Assembly: GCA_020135845.1 (NCBI GenBank)
Contig: JACHTQ010000016.1
Coordinates: forward strand, 1-33,777
Reading direction: 5' to 3'
Source of the DNA: Campylobacter sp. W0018
GTDB lineage: Bacteria; Campylobacterota; Campylobacteria; Campylobacterales; Campylobacteraceae
Length of the DNA: 33,777 nt
Shown: piece by piece, positions 1-9,106 of the stretch
How the letters are laid out: each line of letters begins with the position of its first letter
Position numbering within the stretch: position 1 is the first letter of the stretch
Position numbers and translations under genes: made by a program
The notes under the pieces: model-generated
The model's database searches: none
Told to the model about the DNA's origin: nothing
Seen by the model: only the letters and a program-made list of their open reading frames with translations

Positions 1-871
1 TTTTGCTTTTTGCTAAAGAAAAAAGCATTTGAGTGGCTGTAATAACAGGTTTAGAGGCATTATTAGCTTTGCGGATAATCTCTTTTTGAATATTTGGAAC
101 CTTATAATAAGGCACTTCGATACCTAAATCACCACGTGCTACCATAATACCATCGCTAGAATCAATAATTTCATCTATATTTTCAACAGCATCAAATTTT
201 TCTATTTTAGCAAAAAGAGCTATTTTAGCGTTATTTTTTATTAAAATTTCTCGTACTTCATTGATGTCATGAGCGTTTTGAACAAAAGAAATGGCAAGAA
301 AATCAACTCCATTTTCTATTCCCCAAATTAAATCATTTTTATCCTTTTGGGTGATAACATCAATGTTAATTTTAGTATTTGGAAAATTAATTCCCTTATT
401 TGAATTTAAAAAACCATCATTTTCAATAAGGGTTTGAATCTTATCAGAATCGATACTGACTACTTTAGCACGAATAGAACCATCATATAAATAAATATAA
501 TCATCAATTTTAAGCATATTTAGAATTTCGCTTTGATTGATGCTAAGCTTATAATGATTTTCTTTAATTTTTTCTCCTATAATTTTTTCATAGTAGAAAT
601 CAAGTTTATCTCCTTTTTTTAACTCAAAGGGAGTTTTTAATTCTCCTGTTCTGATTTTTGGACCGCTAATATCTTGCAAAATTCCTATTCTGGTATTGAG
701 TTCTTTAGCAACTTTACGTATAGTTTTAAGATTGTTTTTATGATACTCATGAGTTCCATGGGAGAAATTTAAACGAAAGACATTAACACCATTGATAATC
801 ATTTGGCGTAACACATCTTCACTTTCGCTCGCTGGTCCAACAGTTGCTACGATTTTTGTTTTTTTAAGCAT
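1..871 (-). CDS. pyk: Pyruvate kinase, partial (C-terminal part lies outside the window)
   Basis: Pyruvate kinase transfers phosphate from phosphoenolpyruvate to ADP, giving pyruvate and ATP in the cytoplasm. The frame is open from an ATG at 871 to the window edge, about 290 codons of an expected total near 480. The N-terminus reads [15 protein letters not shown], followed by the family segment RLNFSHG. The metal and substrate segment ARGDLGIEV is encoded near bases 130-150, and the signature [10 protein letters not shown] is encoded near the left edge. A GAAGGAT ribosome binding site lies just upstream. The gene begins 26 bases after mqo on the same strand, so the two are probably cotranscribed. 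Many Campylobacter lack upper glycolysis, so the enzyme is thought to serve gluconeogenic or anaplerotic carbon balance rather than sugar breakdown; that role is family knowledge, not visible here. Identity is secure. Confidence 0.95.
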   Translation of the reverse strand, partial: MLKKTKIVATVGPASESEDVLRQMIINGVNVFRLNFSHGTHEYHKNNLKTIRKVAKELNTRIGILQDISGPKIRTGELKTPFELKKGDKLDFYYEKIIGEKIKENHYKLSINQSEILNMLKIDDYIYLYDGSIRAKVVSIDSDKIQTLIENDGFLNSNKGINFPNTKINIDVITQKDKNDLIWGIENGVDFLAISFVQNAHDINEVREILIKNNAKIALFAKIEKFDAVENIDEIIDSSDGIMVARGDLGIEVPYYKVPNIQKEIIRKANNASKPVITATQMLFSLAKSK

Positions 872-897
872 GGTAATCCTTCTTTTGAATTTTTATT

Positions 898-2244
898 TTA
901 TAATAATTCCGAATTAAATTTATCCTCATTAAAATTAGCTCCTAAGTATTGACACATTAATTTCGCATCTCTTTGTGCATTTCCTAAGCAGCTTGTTGCA
1001 CCTGGACTAGGAGTCATATTAAAAATAATTCCAGGAATTTCAGTAATACTTGCTTCTCCTAACATCAATTCTTTTCTTTTTTTATCAATGACTTGAGGAC
1101 GAACTCCCCCAAAACCTCTTGCATAATATATATCACTGGCTTTTAAACTTGGAACTATTTTTCTAGCGTCTTTTACAAAGATATTTTTATTAATAAAAGG
1201 CAATTCAAAGAGATAATTATAAAGTATATAATTTCTAATAGTTGGATCTTTGAACATATTTAAAGTGACTTTAAAAACAGTTTTATCAAATTTTAAAGCT
1301 TCAAAAAATTCAGGTACGGATTTTAATCCATGATAGCGTTCTAATTTTGGAATAACAAGTGCAGTTGGTCCAAAACGCGTATTCATATCAGCGAGCAAAT
1401 CAGGATCCCCGTGTAGTGCAGCAAAAGGTAATTTTGGATTTTGAACCATATAAACTTTACCATTGAGTAATTTTTGTTTTGTAAGATAAAAACTACCTGC
1501 AACAGGCCAGCAGGATTTATCTAAACCTAAATTCATTTTATGCGCCAAGTATAAAGAATGCGCACCGGCATTTACAACTACAGCTTTAGCATAATATTCT
1601 TTATAAGTATTTGTTCTTAAAAGAAAATATCCATCTTTTTTTTCTATATGAATAATCTCTTCATTAAAAGTTACAAAAGTATTTTTGTTTTGCAATTGCC
1701 CTTGTTCGATAAGACTAATACTCATTTTTTCAAAATCAACGGTTGTAAAAATTTCTCCTGCTTCTACGCCCATAGCACAAATATTTTCAGGCCTATTATT
1801 TACTCCATCTTTTCCAAGAGTTACTTTAGGTTCGATGGATTTGATTTTTTCTTTATCAAAAAATTTTATATAAGGATAAAGTTCTTTAAATTCTTCATAG
1901 CGTTTTTTCATGTAATCGCATTCTATATCATCGACCGCTAAAGCCATCTTTTGATGAGAGAACATAAAACGATTTTGGGCATTTTGCAAAATTCCATACT
2001 TTACGATCATGTCTGCTGTTGCTTTGACTTTTTTGGCTTTTTCTAAGGTGTAATTTGTTTCAATATCACCACAGTGTATGGTTTGAGAATTACTCGTTCC
2101 TTTTGAATTCAGAGTTGAAGGAGAATGATATTTTTCTATTAAAGCGATATTTTTGATATCTGTATATCGTGCGATTTCATAAAATAATGCAGATCCAGAA
2201 ATTCCAGCTCCTATGATTAATACATCAAATTCTTTTTGAGGCAT
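898..2244 (-). CDS. mqo: Malate:quinone oxidoreductase (FAD-dependent)
   Basis: This 448-residue protein is an FAD enzyme of the malate:quinone oxidoreductase family, which oxidises malate to oxaloacetate at the inner membrane and passes electrons to menaquinone. An N-terminal dinucleotide fold (DVLIIGAGISGSAL, about residues 7-20) is visible, as are C-terminal family segments GGVRPQVIDKK and TPSPGATSCLGNA. It has no signal peptide or membrane helix, as expected for a peripheral cytoplasmic-face enzyme. The length resembles the short form known from Helicobacter rather than the roughly 490-550 residues of other bacteria. It lies 116 bases downstream of coaX and 26 bases upstream of pyk. An AGGAACA ribosome binding site precedes the ATG. 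It appears to be the orthologue of Cj0393c. A related 2-hydroxyacid oxidase cannot be wholly excluded from sequence alone. Confidence 0.85.
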   Translation of the reverse strand: MPQKEFDVLIIGAGISGSALFYEIARYTDIKNIALIEKYHSPSTLNSKGTSNSQTIHCGDIETNYTLEKAKKVKATADMIVKYGILQNAQNRFMFSHQKMALAVDDIECDYMKKRYEEFKELYPYIKFFDKEKIKSIEPKVTLGKDGVNNRPENICAMGVEAGEIFTTVDFEKMSISLIEQGQLQNKNTFVTFNEEIIHIEKKDGYFLLRTNTYKEYYAKAVVVNAGAHSLYLAHKMNLGLDKSCWPVAGSFYLTKQKLLNGKVYMVQNPKLPFAALHGDPDLLADMNTRFGPTALVIPKLERYHGLKSVPEFFEALKFDKTVFKVTLNMFKDPTIRNYILYNYLFELPFINKNIFVKDARKIVPSLKASDIYYARGFGGVRPQVIDKKRKELMLGEASITEIPGIIFNMTPSPGATSCLGNAQRDAKLMCQYLGANFNEDKFNSELL

Positions 2245-2360
2245 TATTGTTCCTTTTTTTATAAATCATAGAATTTATTTATAGAAGTTTAATTGAATTT
2301 GTTTTACAAATGGTTAAAATATATCAAAATAATCTTTTTAATGAGAATTTCTGTAACATT

Positions 2361-2990
2361 TTATATTAATAAATTAGGATTTTCTTGTATGATTTTTTTC
2401 ATACCTCTAAAAACGAGTAGTTTATCATAAATCGCATTATCAAAATAATTTGCTAAAAATTGTCCATCTCCACCAGTAAAATAAAGTTTTTTATTTTGTG
2501 CTGTATCTTTGATGAGTAAATAAATGCTTTTGAAAACTCCATAACTTAAAGCATCTTTTGTTTTTTGTGGAAAAGCATCGAAACTCACTTGAGTATTAAA
2601 TTCATATTTTAACCTCGGTGAAATATGAGCATATATTTTTCTAAAATTTGCAATCCCAGGCAAGATAAAACCTCCAAGATGTATAGAATTAGCAATAATA
2701 TCAATCGTAATAGCACTTCCAGCATCTACAATTACTCCATCATCTATCGTATAACAAGCTGCAATACGATCTATCCCTAGACCTTGGTAAATAGTGTCAA
2801 AAACGAAAAATGGCTCCAAGTCAATAAAATTTTTTTGTGATTTTAAATGATTTTTTAAATTTTCATTCACGTTGATATAAAAAATTTTTTGTTCGCTTTT
2901 AAATTCTAAAAATTGTTCAATACTCAGTGTAAAATATTTATGATCTTCTAAAAAGTTAGCATTGGAATTGCCGATATCACAAAACAACAT
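2361..2990 (-). CDS. coaX: Type III pantothenate kinase
   Basis: This is the first enzyme of coenzyme A synthesis, phosphorylating pantothenate with ATP in the cytoplasm. At 209 residues it is shorter than the usual 240-260 of CoaX, but similar to short epsilonproteobacterial forms. The ASKHA-fold signatures are present. The phosphate-1 loop is CDIGNSNANF at residues 4-13, the active-site segment DAGSAITID lies near residue 90, a GGFILPG segment follows, and the C-terminal YFTGGDGQFLA is the adenosine loop. The start codon overlaps the end of the upstream 95-residue gene by 14 bases, indicating translational coupling in a four-gene leftward operon. No classical CoaA is seen in this window. 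Confidence 0.9.
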   Translation of the reverse strand: MLFCDIGNSNANFLEDHKYFTLSIEQFLEFKSEQKIFYINVNENLKNHLKSQKNFIDLEPFFVFDTIYQGLGIDRIAACYTIDDGVIVDAGSAITIDIIANSIHLGGFILPGIANFRKIYAHISPRLKYEFNTQVSFDAFPQKTKDALSYGVFKSIYLLIKDTAQNKKLYFTGGDGQFLANYFDNAIYDKLLVFRGMKKIIQENPNLLI

Positions 2991-3264
2991 GAATATTAAA
3001 TCCTTTTTCGCTAAGATATTGCTTTGCTTTAGAGCAAAGAGCGCTTTTGGTAAAAAAAAACTTTTTATTTAAATTAAAATTACTTGATAAATCATCTAAA
3101 AATAAGGCATTTTTTAAAACAAAACGAGATTTGCCAGTATAGATAAAAAGTACAACTTCTTTGTTTAAAGCACATAAATAAGTTTTTTTTGTGCTCATTT
3201 TTTTTAGATCAAAAGTTTTAAGATCTAAATTTAAAATATCCATCGCTTCTTTTAAAATATTCAT
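2977..3264 (-). CDS. Small protein of unknown function in the coaX operon
   Basis: I do not recognise this 95-residue protein. It is lysine-rich, with no signal peptide or membrane helix, so it is probably cytoplasmic. It contains two cysteines (one in YLCALN, one in SALCSKAK) but no paired metal motif. A compact alpha/beta pattern is suggested by hydrophobic strands VVLFIY and SRFVL. Its start overlaps the end of the lipoprotein gene by 4 bases and its end overlaps coaX by 14 bases, which supports real expression inside the operon. The position matches Cj0395c. A nine-base homopolymer near 3052-3060 lies in its coding sequence, but the frame is intact. Confidence 0.75.
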   Translation of the reverse strand: MNILKEAMDILNLDLKTFDLKKMSTKKTYLCALNKEVVLFIYTGKSRFVLKNALFLDDLSSNFNLNKKFFFTKSALCSKAKQYLSEKGFNIHVVL

Positions 3265-4259
3265 TGCAAATCTAAAATTCTATTTCCATAATAAAATTTG
3301 CCATCGCCCATAAAAGACATTTTTTCAACAGGATCTGAGAATTTAAATATTTGTATATTTTTAAGATTTAAATCTGATTTTATTAAATATCCCGTTTTTT
3401 CAAAAGCATATAAATGATTTTGATATAAATTCACTTTTGTAAAGATAGCAAAATCAAATTTCTTTTGTTCTAATATTCTTAAATTATGATCAGTTTTAAT
3501 GATATTTCCATTCTTTTCAAATATAAAAATAGCATCATCGCTCACCGCGATATCTTTGATATCAAAGTCTTGATAAATAGTTCTTTTAGGATCAATGATT
3601 ATTACTCTTTTTGCTGAGGCTGCGATAATTTGATTATTTCGTATGCTTAGATGAATGATATTGTTAAAAAAGTTTTCCGCAGAAACAACAATATCTTTGA
3701 CTATTTTTAAAGTATCTTTTGATAAAACCATAATTTTTCCATCCAAGGTTGGATAAATGATAACATTATCTAAGAATATCGGATTTGCCACGCGATTATC
3801 TTGAGCAGGTGCTGGAGTGAGGGTTTGAATAAATTTAATACCTAAAGAACGATTCGCAAAAACAATGCTATTATTAGCCAAAACAAGTGCTAAATCATCT
3901 CCATTTAAGGCAATTCCTATAACAGCAGCGTCAAATTTATAAGAATAAGTTTCTTCATGGGCACTATTATAAATTTTTAAATTTCCATTATTATCCGCCT
4001 CGGTAAATTCTCTATCTTGATAGGCTAAGAGAATATAGTTTTTATCAAGCTTAAAATCATGAGTCGCTTGAGTATCTTTTAAAATGATTTGATTATTGCT
4101 AAGTTTGGCAGAAAATAAATTCCAATCAACTATACTAGCTTTTAGGCTACCATTATGATTTAATTCTCCATCTATATAAGCTGGTTCGAAATATTGTCTT
4201 TTTGTGCCACAAGCGCAAATAAAAATCAAAGCAAATAAAGTTATAAAAAAATGTTTCAT
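3261..4259 (-). CDS. Putative lipoprotein with beta-propeller-like repeats (possible BamB-like protein)
   Basis: This is a 332-residue putative outer-membrane or periplasmic lipoprotein. The N-terminus is a lipoprotein signal (hydrophobic residues 4-15, then ICAC with Cys17 as the lipidated residue). The rest is a run of short beta-strand repeats, each with an x-N/D-G-x hairpin followed by a hydrophobic strand, for example DNNGNLKIYNS, TLDGKIMVLSKDTL and EKNGNIIKTDHNL. This resembles PQQ or WD-like propeller blades. A segment around NPIFLDNVIIYPTLDGKI resembles the blade pattern of BamB. It lies directly downstream, overlapping by 4 bases, of a single-pass membrane protein that resembles YfgM, the same order as yfgM-bamB in E. 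coli. Canonical PQQ signatures are weak, so the BamB assignment is inference. The position matches Cj0396c. Confidence 0.8.
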   Translation of the reverse strand: MKHFFITLFALIFICACGTKRQYFEPAYIDGELNHNGSLKASIVDWNLFSAKLSNNQIILKDTQATHDFKLDKNYILLAYQDREFTEADNNGNLKIYNSAHEETYSYKFDAAVIGIALNGDDLALVLANNSIVFANRSLGIKFIQTLTPAPAQDNRVANPIFLDNVIIYPTLDGKIMVLSKDTLKIVKDIVVSAENFFNNIIHLSIRNNQIIAASAKRVIIIDPKRTIYQDFDIKDIAVSDDAIFIFEKNGNIIKTDHNLRILEQKKFDFAIFTKVNLYQNHLYAFEKTGYLIKSDLNLKNIQIFKFSDPVEKMSFMGDGKFYYGNRILDLQ

Positions 4260-4834
4260 TGCGAAATACCTTGATAATGTTTAAGATTTTTAGCGATTTG
4301 TTTAAGAGGTGAATTTTCATTAATTTGAGAAAGCAATACATTGGCTTGTTCGATTTTGTTTCCCTCTAAAAGTTTACAAGCTTCTAAAAGTTTATCATAA
4401 TCTTTTAAAAATATTGATTTTTCTCCTAAAAATGCTAAAATGATATTTTGTAATAAAGGATTTATTTCAGAATTGGAACTTATGGTTTTGAGTTGATTTT
4501 TTAAATTTGTATCGTTTTCATCATTTTGAATTTTATTAATAAGGAATATAGCATAAAGATTAATATTTTTTTCTTTTAGTTGATTTAAAAGGCTTTCATC
4601 GTTTGGATATTTTAATAACTGGGTATAAATTCTATTGCTTTCTTTTTTGCTATATTCTTCAACTTTAGAAATTCCAAAACTAATAGCAAACCAAAGAACG
4701 GCGATAATTGCAATTAAAAATATATATTTTTTATATTTTTTTATAAATCTTTCACTTTTTATAAAATTTTCTATCATTTTTTCTTCAGCATTAAGTTCTG
4801 TTTTAATAGATTTTAAATTATCTTTTAAGCTCAA
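4256..4834 (-). CDS. Single-pass inner-membrane protein, YfgM/TPR-like
   Basis: This 192-residue protein has a charged N-terminal cytoplasmic part (1-36), one membrane helix (about 37-55, IFLIAIIAVLWFAISFG) and a periplasmic helical part of about 135 residues. The periplasmic region is made of short amphipathic helices (for example ESLLNQLKEKN, LLQNIILAFLGE, YDKLLEACKLLEG), consistent with a tetratricopeptide-like solenoid. This is the architecture of YfgM, the SecYEG-associated ancillary chaperone of E. coli, although sequence identity looks low. It is the first gene of the leftward operon and overlaps the beta-propeller lipoprotein gene by 4 bases. The position matches Cj0397c. A generic TPR anchor protein is the alternative. 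Confidence 0.75.
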   Translation of the reverse strand: MSLKDNLKSIKTELNAEEKMIENFIKSERFIKKYKKYIFLIAIIAVLWFAISFGISKVEEYSKKESNRIYTQLLKYPNDESLLNQLKEKNINLYAIFLINKIQNDENDTNLKNQLKTISSNSEINPLLQNIILAFLGEKSIFLKDYDKLLEACKLLEGNKIEQANVLLSQINENSPLKQIAKNLKHYQGISQ

Positions 4835-4879
4835 ATTTCATCCTTAGTGTTTTTGTTTTTACAATTTAAATTTAGTATT

Positions 4880-4888
4880 ATTGTAACA
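4880..4888 (-). promoter_or_regulatory. Probable sigma-70 extended -10 for the leftward YfgM-like/BamB-like/coaX operon
   Basis: On the minus strand this reads TGTTACAAT, an extended -10 (TGn plus TACAAT). It lies about 45 bases upstream of the ATG at 4834. Campylobacter sigma-70 promoters rely on an extended -10 and AT-periodic upstream sequence rather than a -35 box, which fits here. Confidence 0.5.
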
Positions 4889-4935
4889 TAAATTTATAAA
4901 TTCTAAGACATTGTAAAATAATTAAAGCTTTTTTA

Positions 4936-4944
4936 TGTTATAAT
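4936..4944 (+). promoter_or_regulatory. Probable sigma-70 extended -10 for the gatC-cvpA-fur operon
   Basis: The sequence TGTTATAAT is a perfect extended -10 (TGn plus TATAAT), preceded by a T-rich stretch. It lies 39 bases before the gatC ATG. From memory, C. jejuni fur is expressed from promoters ahead of the first and second genes upstream, which would make this the distal fur promoter. Confidence 0.7.
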
Positions 4945-4983
4945 TTTTTATTATCATTTAAATTTTTTAGTCAAGGCTGTAAA

Positions 4984-5271
4984 ATGCAAATAAATGAAGA
5001 ATTGCTTACCAAACTTGAAAAATTAAGTGCCTTAAAAATTGCAGAAGATAAAAGAAGCAAATTGGTACAAGAGCTTGAGGAAATTGTTAATTTTGTCGAA
5101 AAGCTTAATGAATTAGATTTGAGTTCTTCTGAGATTACGGTAAGCACTCTTAGAGGTGGTACTCCTTTAAGAGTGGATCAAATAGAAAACAAAGATATAA
5201 TTAAAGATGTTTTAGTTTATTCTCCAAAAAAAGATGAGAATTTTTTTGTCGTGCCTAAGATTATAGAATGA
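4984..5271 (+). CDS. gatC: Glutamyl-tRNA(Gln)/aspartyl-tRNA(Asn) amidotransferase subunit C
   Basis: GatC is the small stabilising subunit of the GatCAB amidotransferase, which converts misacylated Glu-tRNA(Gln) or Asp-tRNA(Asn) to the correct aminoacyl-tRNA in bacteria lacking GlnRS or AsnRS. The 95-residue length is typical. The family pattern is visible: N-terminal LLTKLEKLSALKI, then QELEEIVNFVEKLNELD, and a C-terminal PLRVDQ segment with the usual acidic turn. gatA and gatB are not in this window, which is normal for Campylobacter. The gene has an AAGG ribosome binding site and heads the operon that contains fur. Confidence 0.92.
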   Translation: MQINEELLTKLEKLSALKIAEDKRSKLVQELEEIVNFVEKLNELDLSSSEITVSTLRGGTPLRVDQIENKDIIKDVLVYSPKKDENFFVVPKIIE

Positions 5272-5295
5272 TTAACTTGTTATTTAATGCTTACT

Positions 5296-5303
5296 TATAG
5301 AAT
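5296..5303 (+). promoter_or_regulatory. Possible -10 for cvpA-fur (second fur promoter)
   Basis: TATAGAAT lies in the 57-base gap between gatC and the CvpA gene, 26 bases before the ATG at 5329. It lacks a TGn extension. Its position fits my recollection that C. jejuni fur has a second promoter ahead of the gene immediately upstream. The hexamer choice is uncertain (TATAGA or TAGAAT). Confidence 0.4.
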
Positions 5304-5328
5304 AATTTTAAAGATATGGTGAAAGTGA

Positions 5329-5886
5329 ATGAGTATGAATTTTTATTGGTTTGATGCTTTTATTTTAGGTTTTACCTTACTTTTGGGTCTTAAAGGTATT
5401 ATCAATGGTTTGATTAAAGAAGTATTTGGATTGTTAGGTATTATTGGCGGTGTGTTTGTGGCTTCAAAGTATTCCTCATCCGCGTCTGCTTTTATAGAAA
5501 ATACTTTTTATAGAATTGAAAATCAAAGTTTAGCTGATTTTGCAGGTTTTTTAGCGATTTTAATTATTTTTTGGATAGTTTGCCTTTTGCTTGGAAATTT
5601 TCTTTCAAAATTAGTTAAGCTTAGCGGATTAGGTTTTTTAGATCGCATAGGTGGATTTATTTTTGGTTGCGGGAAAATATTTTTTATTTTTGCTATTTTT
5701 GTTTTTTGTATAACAAGAATAGATTTTTTAAACAGCAAATTAAATTCTTTTGCTAAAGACAGTTATACTTTGGAAATACTTAAAAATACAGGTTCTTTTA
5801 TCATGAATCAACCTTTAGCTGAAGATGGTCTTAATAAAATAAAAAATACAACTAATAATCTCAACAGCTTTCAAGAGGAACAATAA
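5329..5886 (+). CDS. CvpA-family membrane protein
   Basis: This 185-residue inner-membrane protein belongs to the CvpA family. Four hydrophobic segments are visible at roughly residues 8-22, 25-45, 67-93 and 108-127, with the family segment FWFDA-like opening (YWFDAFILGF), a GLKGIINGLIKEVFG turn and a conserved LDRIGGFIFG loop before the last helix. The C-terminus is a soluble Asn-rich tail. CvpA proteins are linked to colicin V production in E. coli and to envelope stress tolerance; the molecular activity is not established. The stop codon abuts the fur ATG with no gap, so fur translation is probably coupled to it. It matches Cj0399. Confidence 0.88.
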   Translation: MSMNFYWFDAFILGFTLLLGLKGIINGLIKEVFGLLGIIGGVFVASKYSSSASAFIENTFYRIENQSLADFAGFLAILIIFWIVCLLLGNFLSKLVKLSGLGFLDRIGGFIFGCGKIFFIFAIFVFCITRIDFLNSKLNSFAKDSYTLEILKNTGSFIMNQPLAEDGLNKIKNTTNNLNSFQEEQ

Positions 5887-6357
5887 ATGTTGATTGAAAA
5901 TGTAGAATATGATGTATTATTAGAAAGATTTAAAAAAATTTTAAGACAAGGTGGTCTTAAATACACAAAACAAAGGGAAATATTATTAAAAGCATTATAC
6001 CATAGTGATACACACCATACACCAGAGAGTTTATATATGGAAATAAAACAAGTTGAACCAGATTTAAATGTGGGTATTGCTACTGTTTATAGAACTTTAA
6101 ATTTACTTGAAGAAGCAGAAATGGTTACTTCGATCTCTTTTGGTTCAGCTGGAAAAAAATACGAATTAGCAAATAAACCACATCATGATCATATGATTTG
6201 TAAAAATTGTGGTAAAATTATTGAATTTGAAAATTCTATTATTGAAAGACAACAAGCTTTAATTGCTAAGGAATATAATTTTAAACTAACGGGACATTTA
6301 ATGCAGCTTTATGGAATTTGCGATGAATGCAATCAAAAAATTAAGGTGAAAATCTAA
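5887..6357 (+). CDS. fur: Ferric uptake regulator Fur
   Basis: Fur is the metal-dependent DNA-binding regulator of iron uptake and oxidative defence. The 156-residue protein has an N-terminal winged helix with recognition region [14 protein letters not shown] (about residues 61-74). It has the metal-binding segment HHDHM (99-103) and two CxxC pairs (Cys105/Cys108, Cys145/Cys148) of the structural zinc site. It starts immediately after the CvpA stop codon and overlaps lysS by one base (TAATG). There is no room for a private promoter or a separate leader, so expression must come from upstream promoters. Compared with C. jejuni Fur as I remember it, about a dozen substitutions and one residue fewer near the C-terminus suggest a related species or divergent lineage. 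Confidence 0.97.
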   Translation: MLIENVEYDVLLERFKKILRQGGLKYTKQREILLKALYHSDTHHTPESLYMEIKQVEPDLNVGIATVYRTLNLLEEAEMVTSISFGSAGKKYELANKPHHDHMICKNCGKIIEFENSIIERQQALIAKEYNFKLTGHLMQLYGICDECNQKIKVKI

Positions 6358-7865
6358 TGTTTGATAATATTTTAGAACGACAAAGAATAGAAAAATCAAA
6401 TGAATTTAGAAAAGCTGGTATAAATCCTTATCCGCATTTTCTAAAAAAAGAAATGTCTTTATTGGATTTTAAAATTAAATTTTCTTATGTGCTTCAAAGT
6501 GAAACCAAGCGAGATGAAAATAGTTTTGGTATTGTTGCAGGACGTTTGAAGCTTTTAAGAATAGCCGGAAAATCTATTTTTGCAAATATAGAAGATGAAA
6601 ATACCAATTTGCAGATTTATTTCAGTAAAGATAGTATTGGCGAAAAACAATTTAATTTGCTCAAAAAAAATCTTGAGGTAGGAGATATTGTTTTAGTAAA
6701 AGGTTTTCCGTTTGTAACCAAAACAGGCGAATTTAGCCTTCATGCAAACGAAGTAAAACTTGCTACTAAATCCATTGTTCCACTACCTGAAAAATATCAT
6801 GGACTTACAGATATAGAACAACGATATCGTAAACGTTATGTCGATTTGATTATGAATTCAGATGTTAGAAAAGATTTTTTAATTCGTTCTAAAGTAGTAA
6901 GTTTAATTCGCCATTTTTTTGAAAGTAAAGGTTTTTTAGAGGTTGAAACACCTATGATGCATCCAATTGCAGGTGGTGCTAATGCTAAACCTTTTGTAAC
7001 ATTTCACAACTCTTTAGGTGTTGAAAGATTTTTAAGGATCGCACCAGAGCTTTATTTAAAAAGGCTTATAGTTGGAGGTTTCGAAGCAGTTTTTGAAATC
7101 AATCGTTGTTTTAGAAATGAAGGTATGGATTTAACACATAATCCAGAATTTACAACGATAGAATTTTATTGGGCTTATCACAATTATAAAGATTTGATGG
7201 ATCTTACAGAGGAGCTTTTTTCTTTACTTTTAGATCAATTAAATTTAGAAAAAGTTATAGAATTTGATGGTCATAAAATTGATTTTTCAAAACCTTTTGA
7301 AAGAATTTCATACAAGGAAGCCCTTAAAAAATATGGTGGTTTAAGTGATGAAATTATAGAAAATAAAGATAAAATTTTAACTCAATTAAAATCTGATGGT
7401 TTTGAAGCCAATGAAAAATTAGATTTAGGGCATTTGCAGGCAGAATTATTTGATAATTATGTAGAAAGCAAGTTGATCAATCCTACTTTTATTACGGATT
7501 TTCCAGTTTCCATCAGTCCGCTTTCTCGTCGTAGCGATGAAGATCCTAATATAGCTGAAAGATTTGAGTTATTTGTTTGCGGAAGAGAATTGGCTAATGG
7601 TTTTAATGAATTAAATGATCCTTTAGATCAATATGAAAGATTTTTAAAGCAAATAGAAGCAAAAAATGCAGGCAATGAAGAAGCATGTGAAATGGATGAA
7701 GATTTTGTTAATGCTTTGGGCTATGGTATGCCACCTACGGCAGGACAGGGAATAGGAATTGATAGATTGGTTATGTTATTAACTAATAAAAAATCTATTC
7801 GAGATGTTATTTTATTCCCAGCTATGAGACCATTAAAATCAGAATTAAAGGAGGGTAAAGAATGA
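6357..7865 (+). CDS. lysS: Lysyl-tRNA synthetase, class II
   Basis: LysS charges tRNA(Lys) with lysine in the cytoplasm. The 502-residue protein has the expected order: an N-terminal OB-fold anticodon-binding domain (about 50-140), then the class II catalytic core. Motif 1 includes [13 protein letters not shown], motif 2 [16 protein letters not shown], and motif 3 [13 protein letters not shown] followed by [13 protein letters not shown]. The length is normal for the bacterial enzyme. It overlaps fur by one base and glyA by four (ATGA), so fur, lysS and glyA form a tightly coupled unit. Confidence 0.97.
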   Translation: MFDNILERQRIEKSNEFRKAGINPYPHFLKKEMSLLDFKIKFSYVLQSETKRDENSFGIVAGRLKLLRIAGKSIFANIEDENTNLQIYFSKDSIGEKQFNLLKKNLEVGDIVLVKGFPFVTKTGEFSLHANEVKLATKSIVPLPEKYHGLTDIEQRYRKRYVDLIMNSDVRKDFLIRSKVVSLIRHFFESKGFLEVETPMMHPIAGGANAKPFVTFHNSLGVERFLRIAPELYLKRLIVGGFEAVFEINRCFRNEGMDLTHNPEFTTIEFYWAYHNYKDLMDLTEELFSLLLDQLNLEKVIEFDGHKIDFSKPFERISYKEALKKYGGLSDEIIENKDKILTQLKSDGFEANEKLDLGHLQAELFDNYVESKLINPTFITDFPVSISPLSRRSDEDPNIAERFELFVCGRELANGFNELNDPLDQYERFLKQIEAKNAGNEEACEMDEDFVNALGYGMPPTAGQGIGIDRLVMLLTNKKSIRDVILFPAMRPLKSELKEGKE

Positions 7866-9106
7866 GTTTAGAGTATTTTGATCAAGAAATTTTTAATTTG
7901 GTAAATCAAGAATTAAAGCGTCAATGTGAAGGTCTTGAGATGATAGCAAGTGAAAATTTCACTTTACCTGAAGTTATGGAGGTTATGGGAAGCGTATTAA
8001 CAAATAAATATGCTGAAGGATATCCAAATAAAAGATATTATGGTGGCTGTGAAGTTGTCGATGAAATAGAAAATTTAGCTATTGAAAGATGTAAAAAACT
8101 TTTTAAATGTAATTTTGCTAATGTCCAGCCTAATTCAGGTTCTCAAGCCAATCAAGGCGTTTATGCAGCTCTTTTAAATCCAGGAGATAAAATTTTAGGT
8201 ATGGATTTAAGTCATGGTGGCCATTTAACTCATGGTGCAAAAGTAAGCTCTTCGGGAAAAATTTATGAAAGTTTTTTTTATGGTGTAGAGCTTGATGGAA
8301 GAATTAATTATGAAAAAGTCAGAGAAATAGCTCGCATAGTTAAGCCAAAATTGATAGTGTGCGGTGCAAGTGCTTATGCTAGGTTTATCGATTTTGCTAA
8401 ATTTAGAGAAATTGCGGATGAGATTGGTGCTTATCTTTTTGCAGATGTAGCGCATATTGCAGGGCTTGTTGTTGCTGGAGAACATCCCGATCCTTTTCCT
8501 CATGCTCATGTTGTAAGTTCCACAACCCATAAAACTTTAAGGGGTCCAAGGGGCGGTATTATCATGAGTAATGATGAAGAGATTGCTAAGAAAATTAACT
8601 CGGCAATTTTCCCAGGAATTCAGGGTGGCCCTTTAATACATGTAATCGCCGCTAAGGCCGTAGGTTTTAAATTTAATCTTAGTGAAGAATGGAAAATTTA
8701 TGCAAAACAAATAAGAAATAACGCCCAAGTTTTAGCTAAAGTGTTGATGGATAGAAAATATAAACTTGTAAGCGATGGCACAGATAACCATCTTGTTTTA
8801 ATGAGCTTTTTAGATCGTGAATTTAGCGGAAAAGATGCAGATATAGCATTAGGAAATTCAGGTATAACTGCAAATAAAAATACAGTTCCAGGTGAAACCA
8901 GAAGTCCGTTTATAACCAGTGGATTAAGACTAGGAACACCAGCGCTTACTGCTAGAGGTTTTAAAGAAAAAGAGATGGAGATTGTTGCAAATTATATAGC
9001 AGATATTTTAGATGATATTAATAATACTAATTTACAAAAAGACATCAGATTAAAACTTGAAGAACTTGCGAAAAATTTTATAATTTATACAAAGGCTATG
9101 TTTTGA
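7862..9106 (+). CDS. glyA: Serine hydroxymethyltransferase
   Basis: GlyA interconverts serine and glycine with tetrahydrofolate and supplies one-carbon units. The 414-residue cytoplasmic PLP enzyme shows the N-terminal MIASENF segment, the [11 protein letters not shown] cofactor-pocket segment, and the PLP-lysine motif [13 protein letters not shown] with Lys224 as the Schiff-base residue. The GIQGGPL and [13 protein letters not shown] segments near the end are also typical. It overlaps lysS by 4 bases. A DUF1882 gene starts inside its stop region. Confidence 0.97.
   Translation: MSLEYFDQEIFNLVNQELKRQCEGLEMIASENFTLPEVMEVMGSVLTNKYAEGYPNKRYYGGCEVVDEIENLAIERCKKLFKCNFANVQPNSGSQANQGVYAALLNPGDKILGMDLSHGGHLTHGAKVSSSGKIYESFFYGVELDGRINYEKVREIARIVKPKLIVCGASAYARFIDFAKFREIADEIGAYLFADVAHIAGLVVAGEHPDPFPHAHVVSSTTHKTLRGPRGGIIMSNDEEIAKKINSAIFPGIQGGPLIHVIAAKAVGFKFNLSEEWKIYAKQIRNNAQVLAKVLMDRKYKLVSDGTDNHLVLMSFLDREFSGKDADIALGNSGITANKNTVPGETRSPFITSGLRLGTPALTARGFKEKEMEIVANYIADILDDINNTNLQKDIRLKLEELAKNFIIYTKAMF

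Noticed and set aside
2300..2330. Short inverted repeat ATTTGT/ACAAAT between coaX and mqo, considered as terminator or operator.
   Set aside because: Six-base arms with a short loop in AT-rich DNA, too weak to call; I also could not settle on a single -10 for mqo.
3051..3060. Nine-base A/T homopolymer inside the 95-residue gene (possible phase-variable tract).
   Set aside because: Campylobacter phase variation mainly uses poly-G tracts; A/T runs of this length are common in this genome, and the frame is intact.
8225..8530. Open frame opposite glyA (101 codons).
   Set aside because: It is antisense to conserved SHMT segments around the PLP site and lacks a ribosome binding site.
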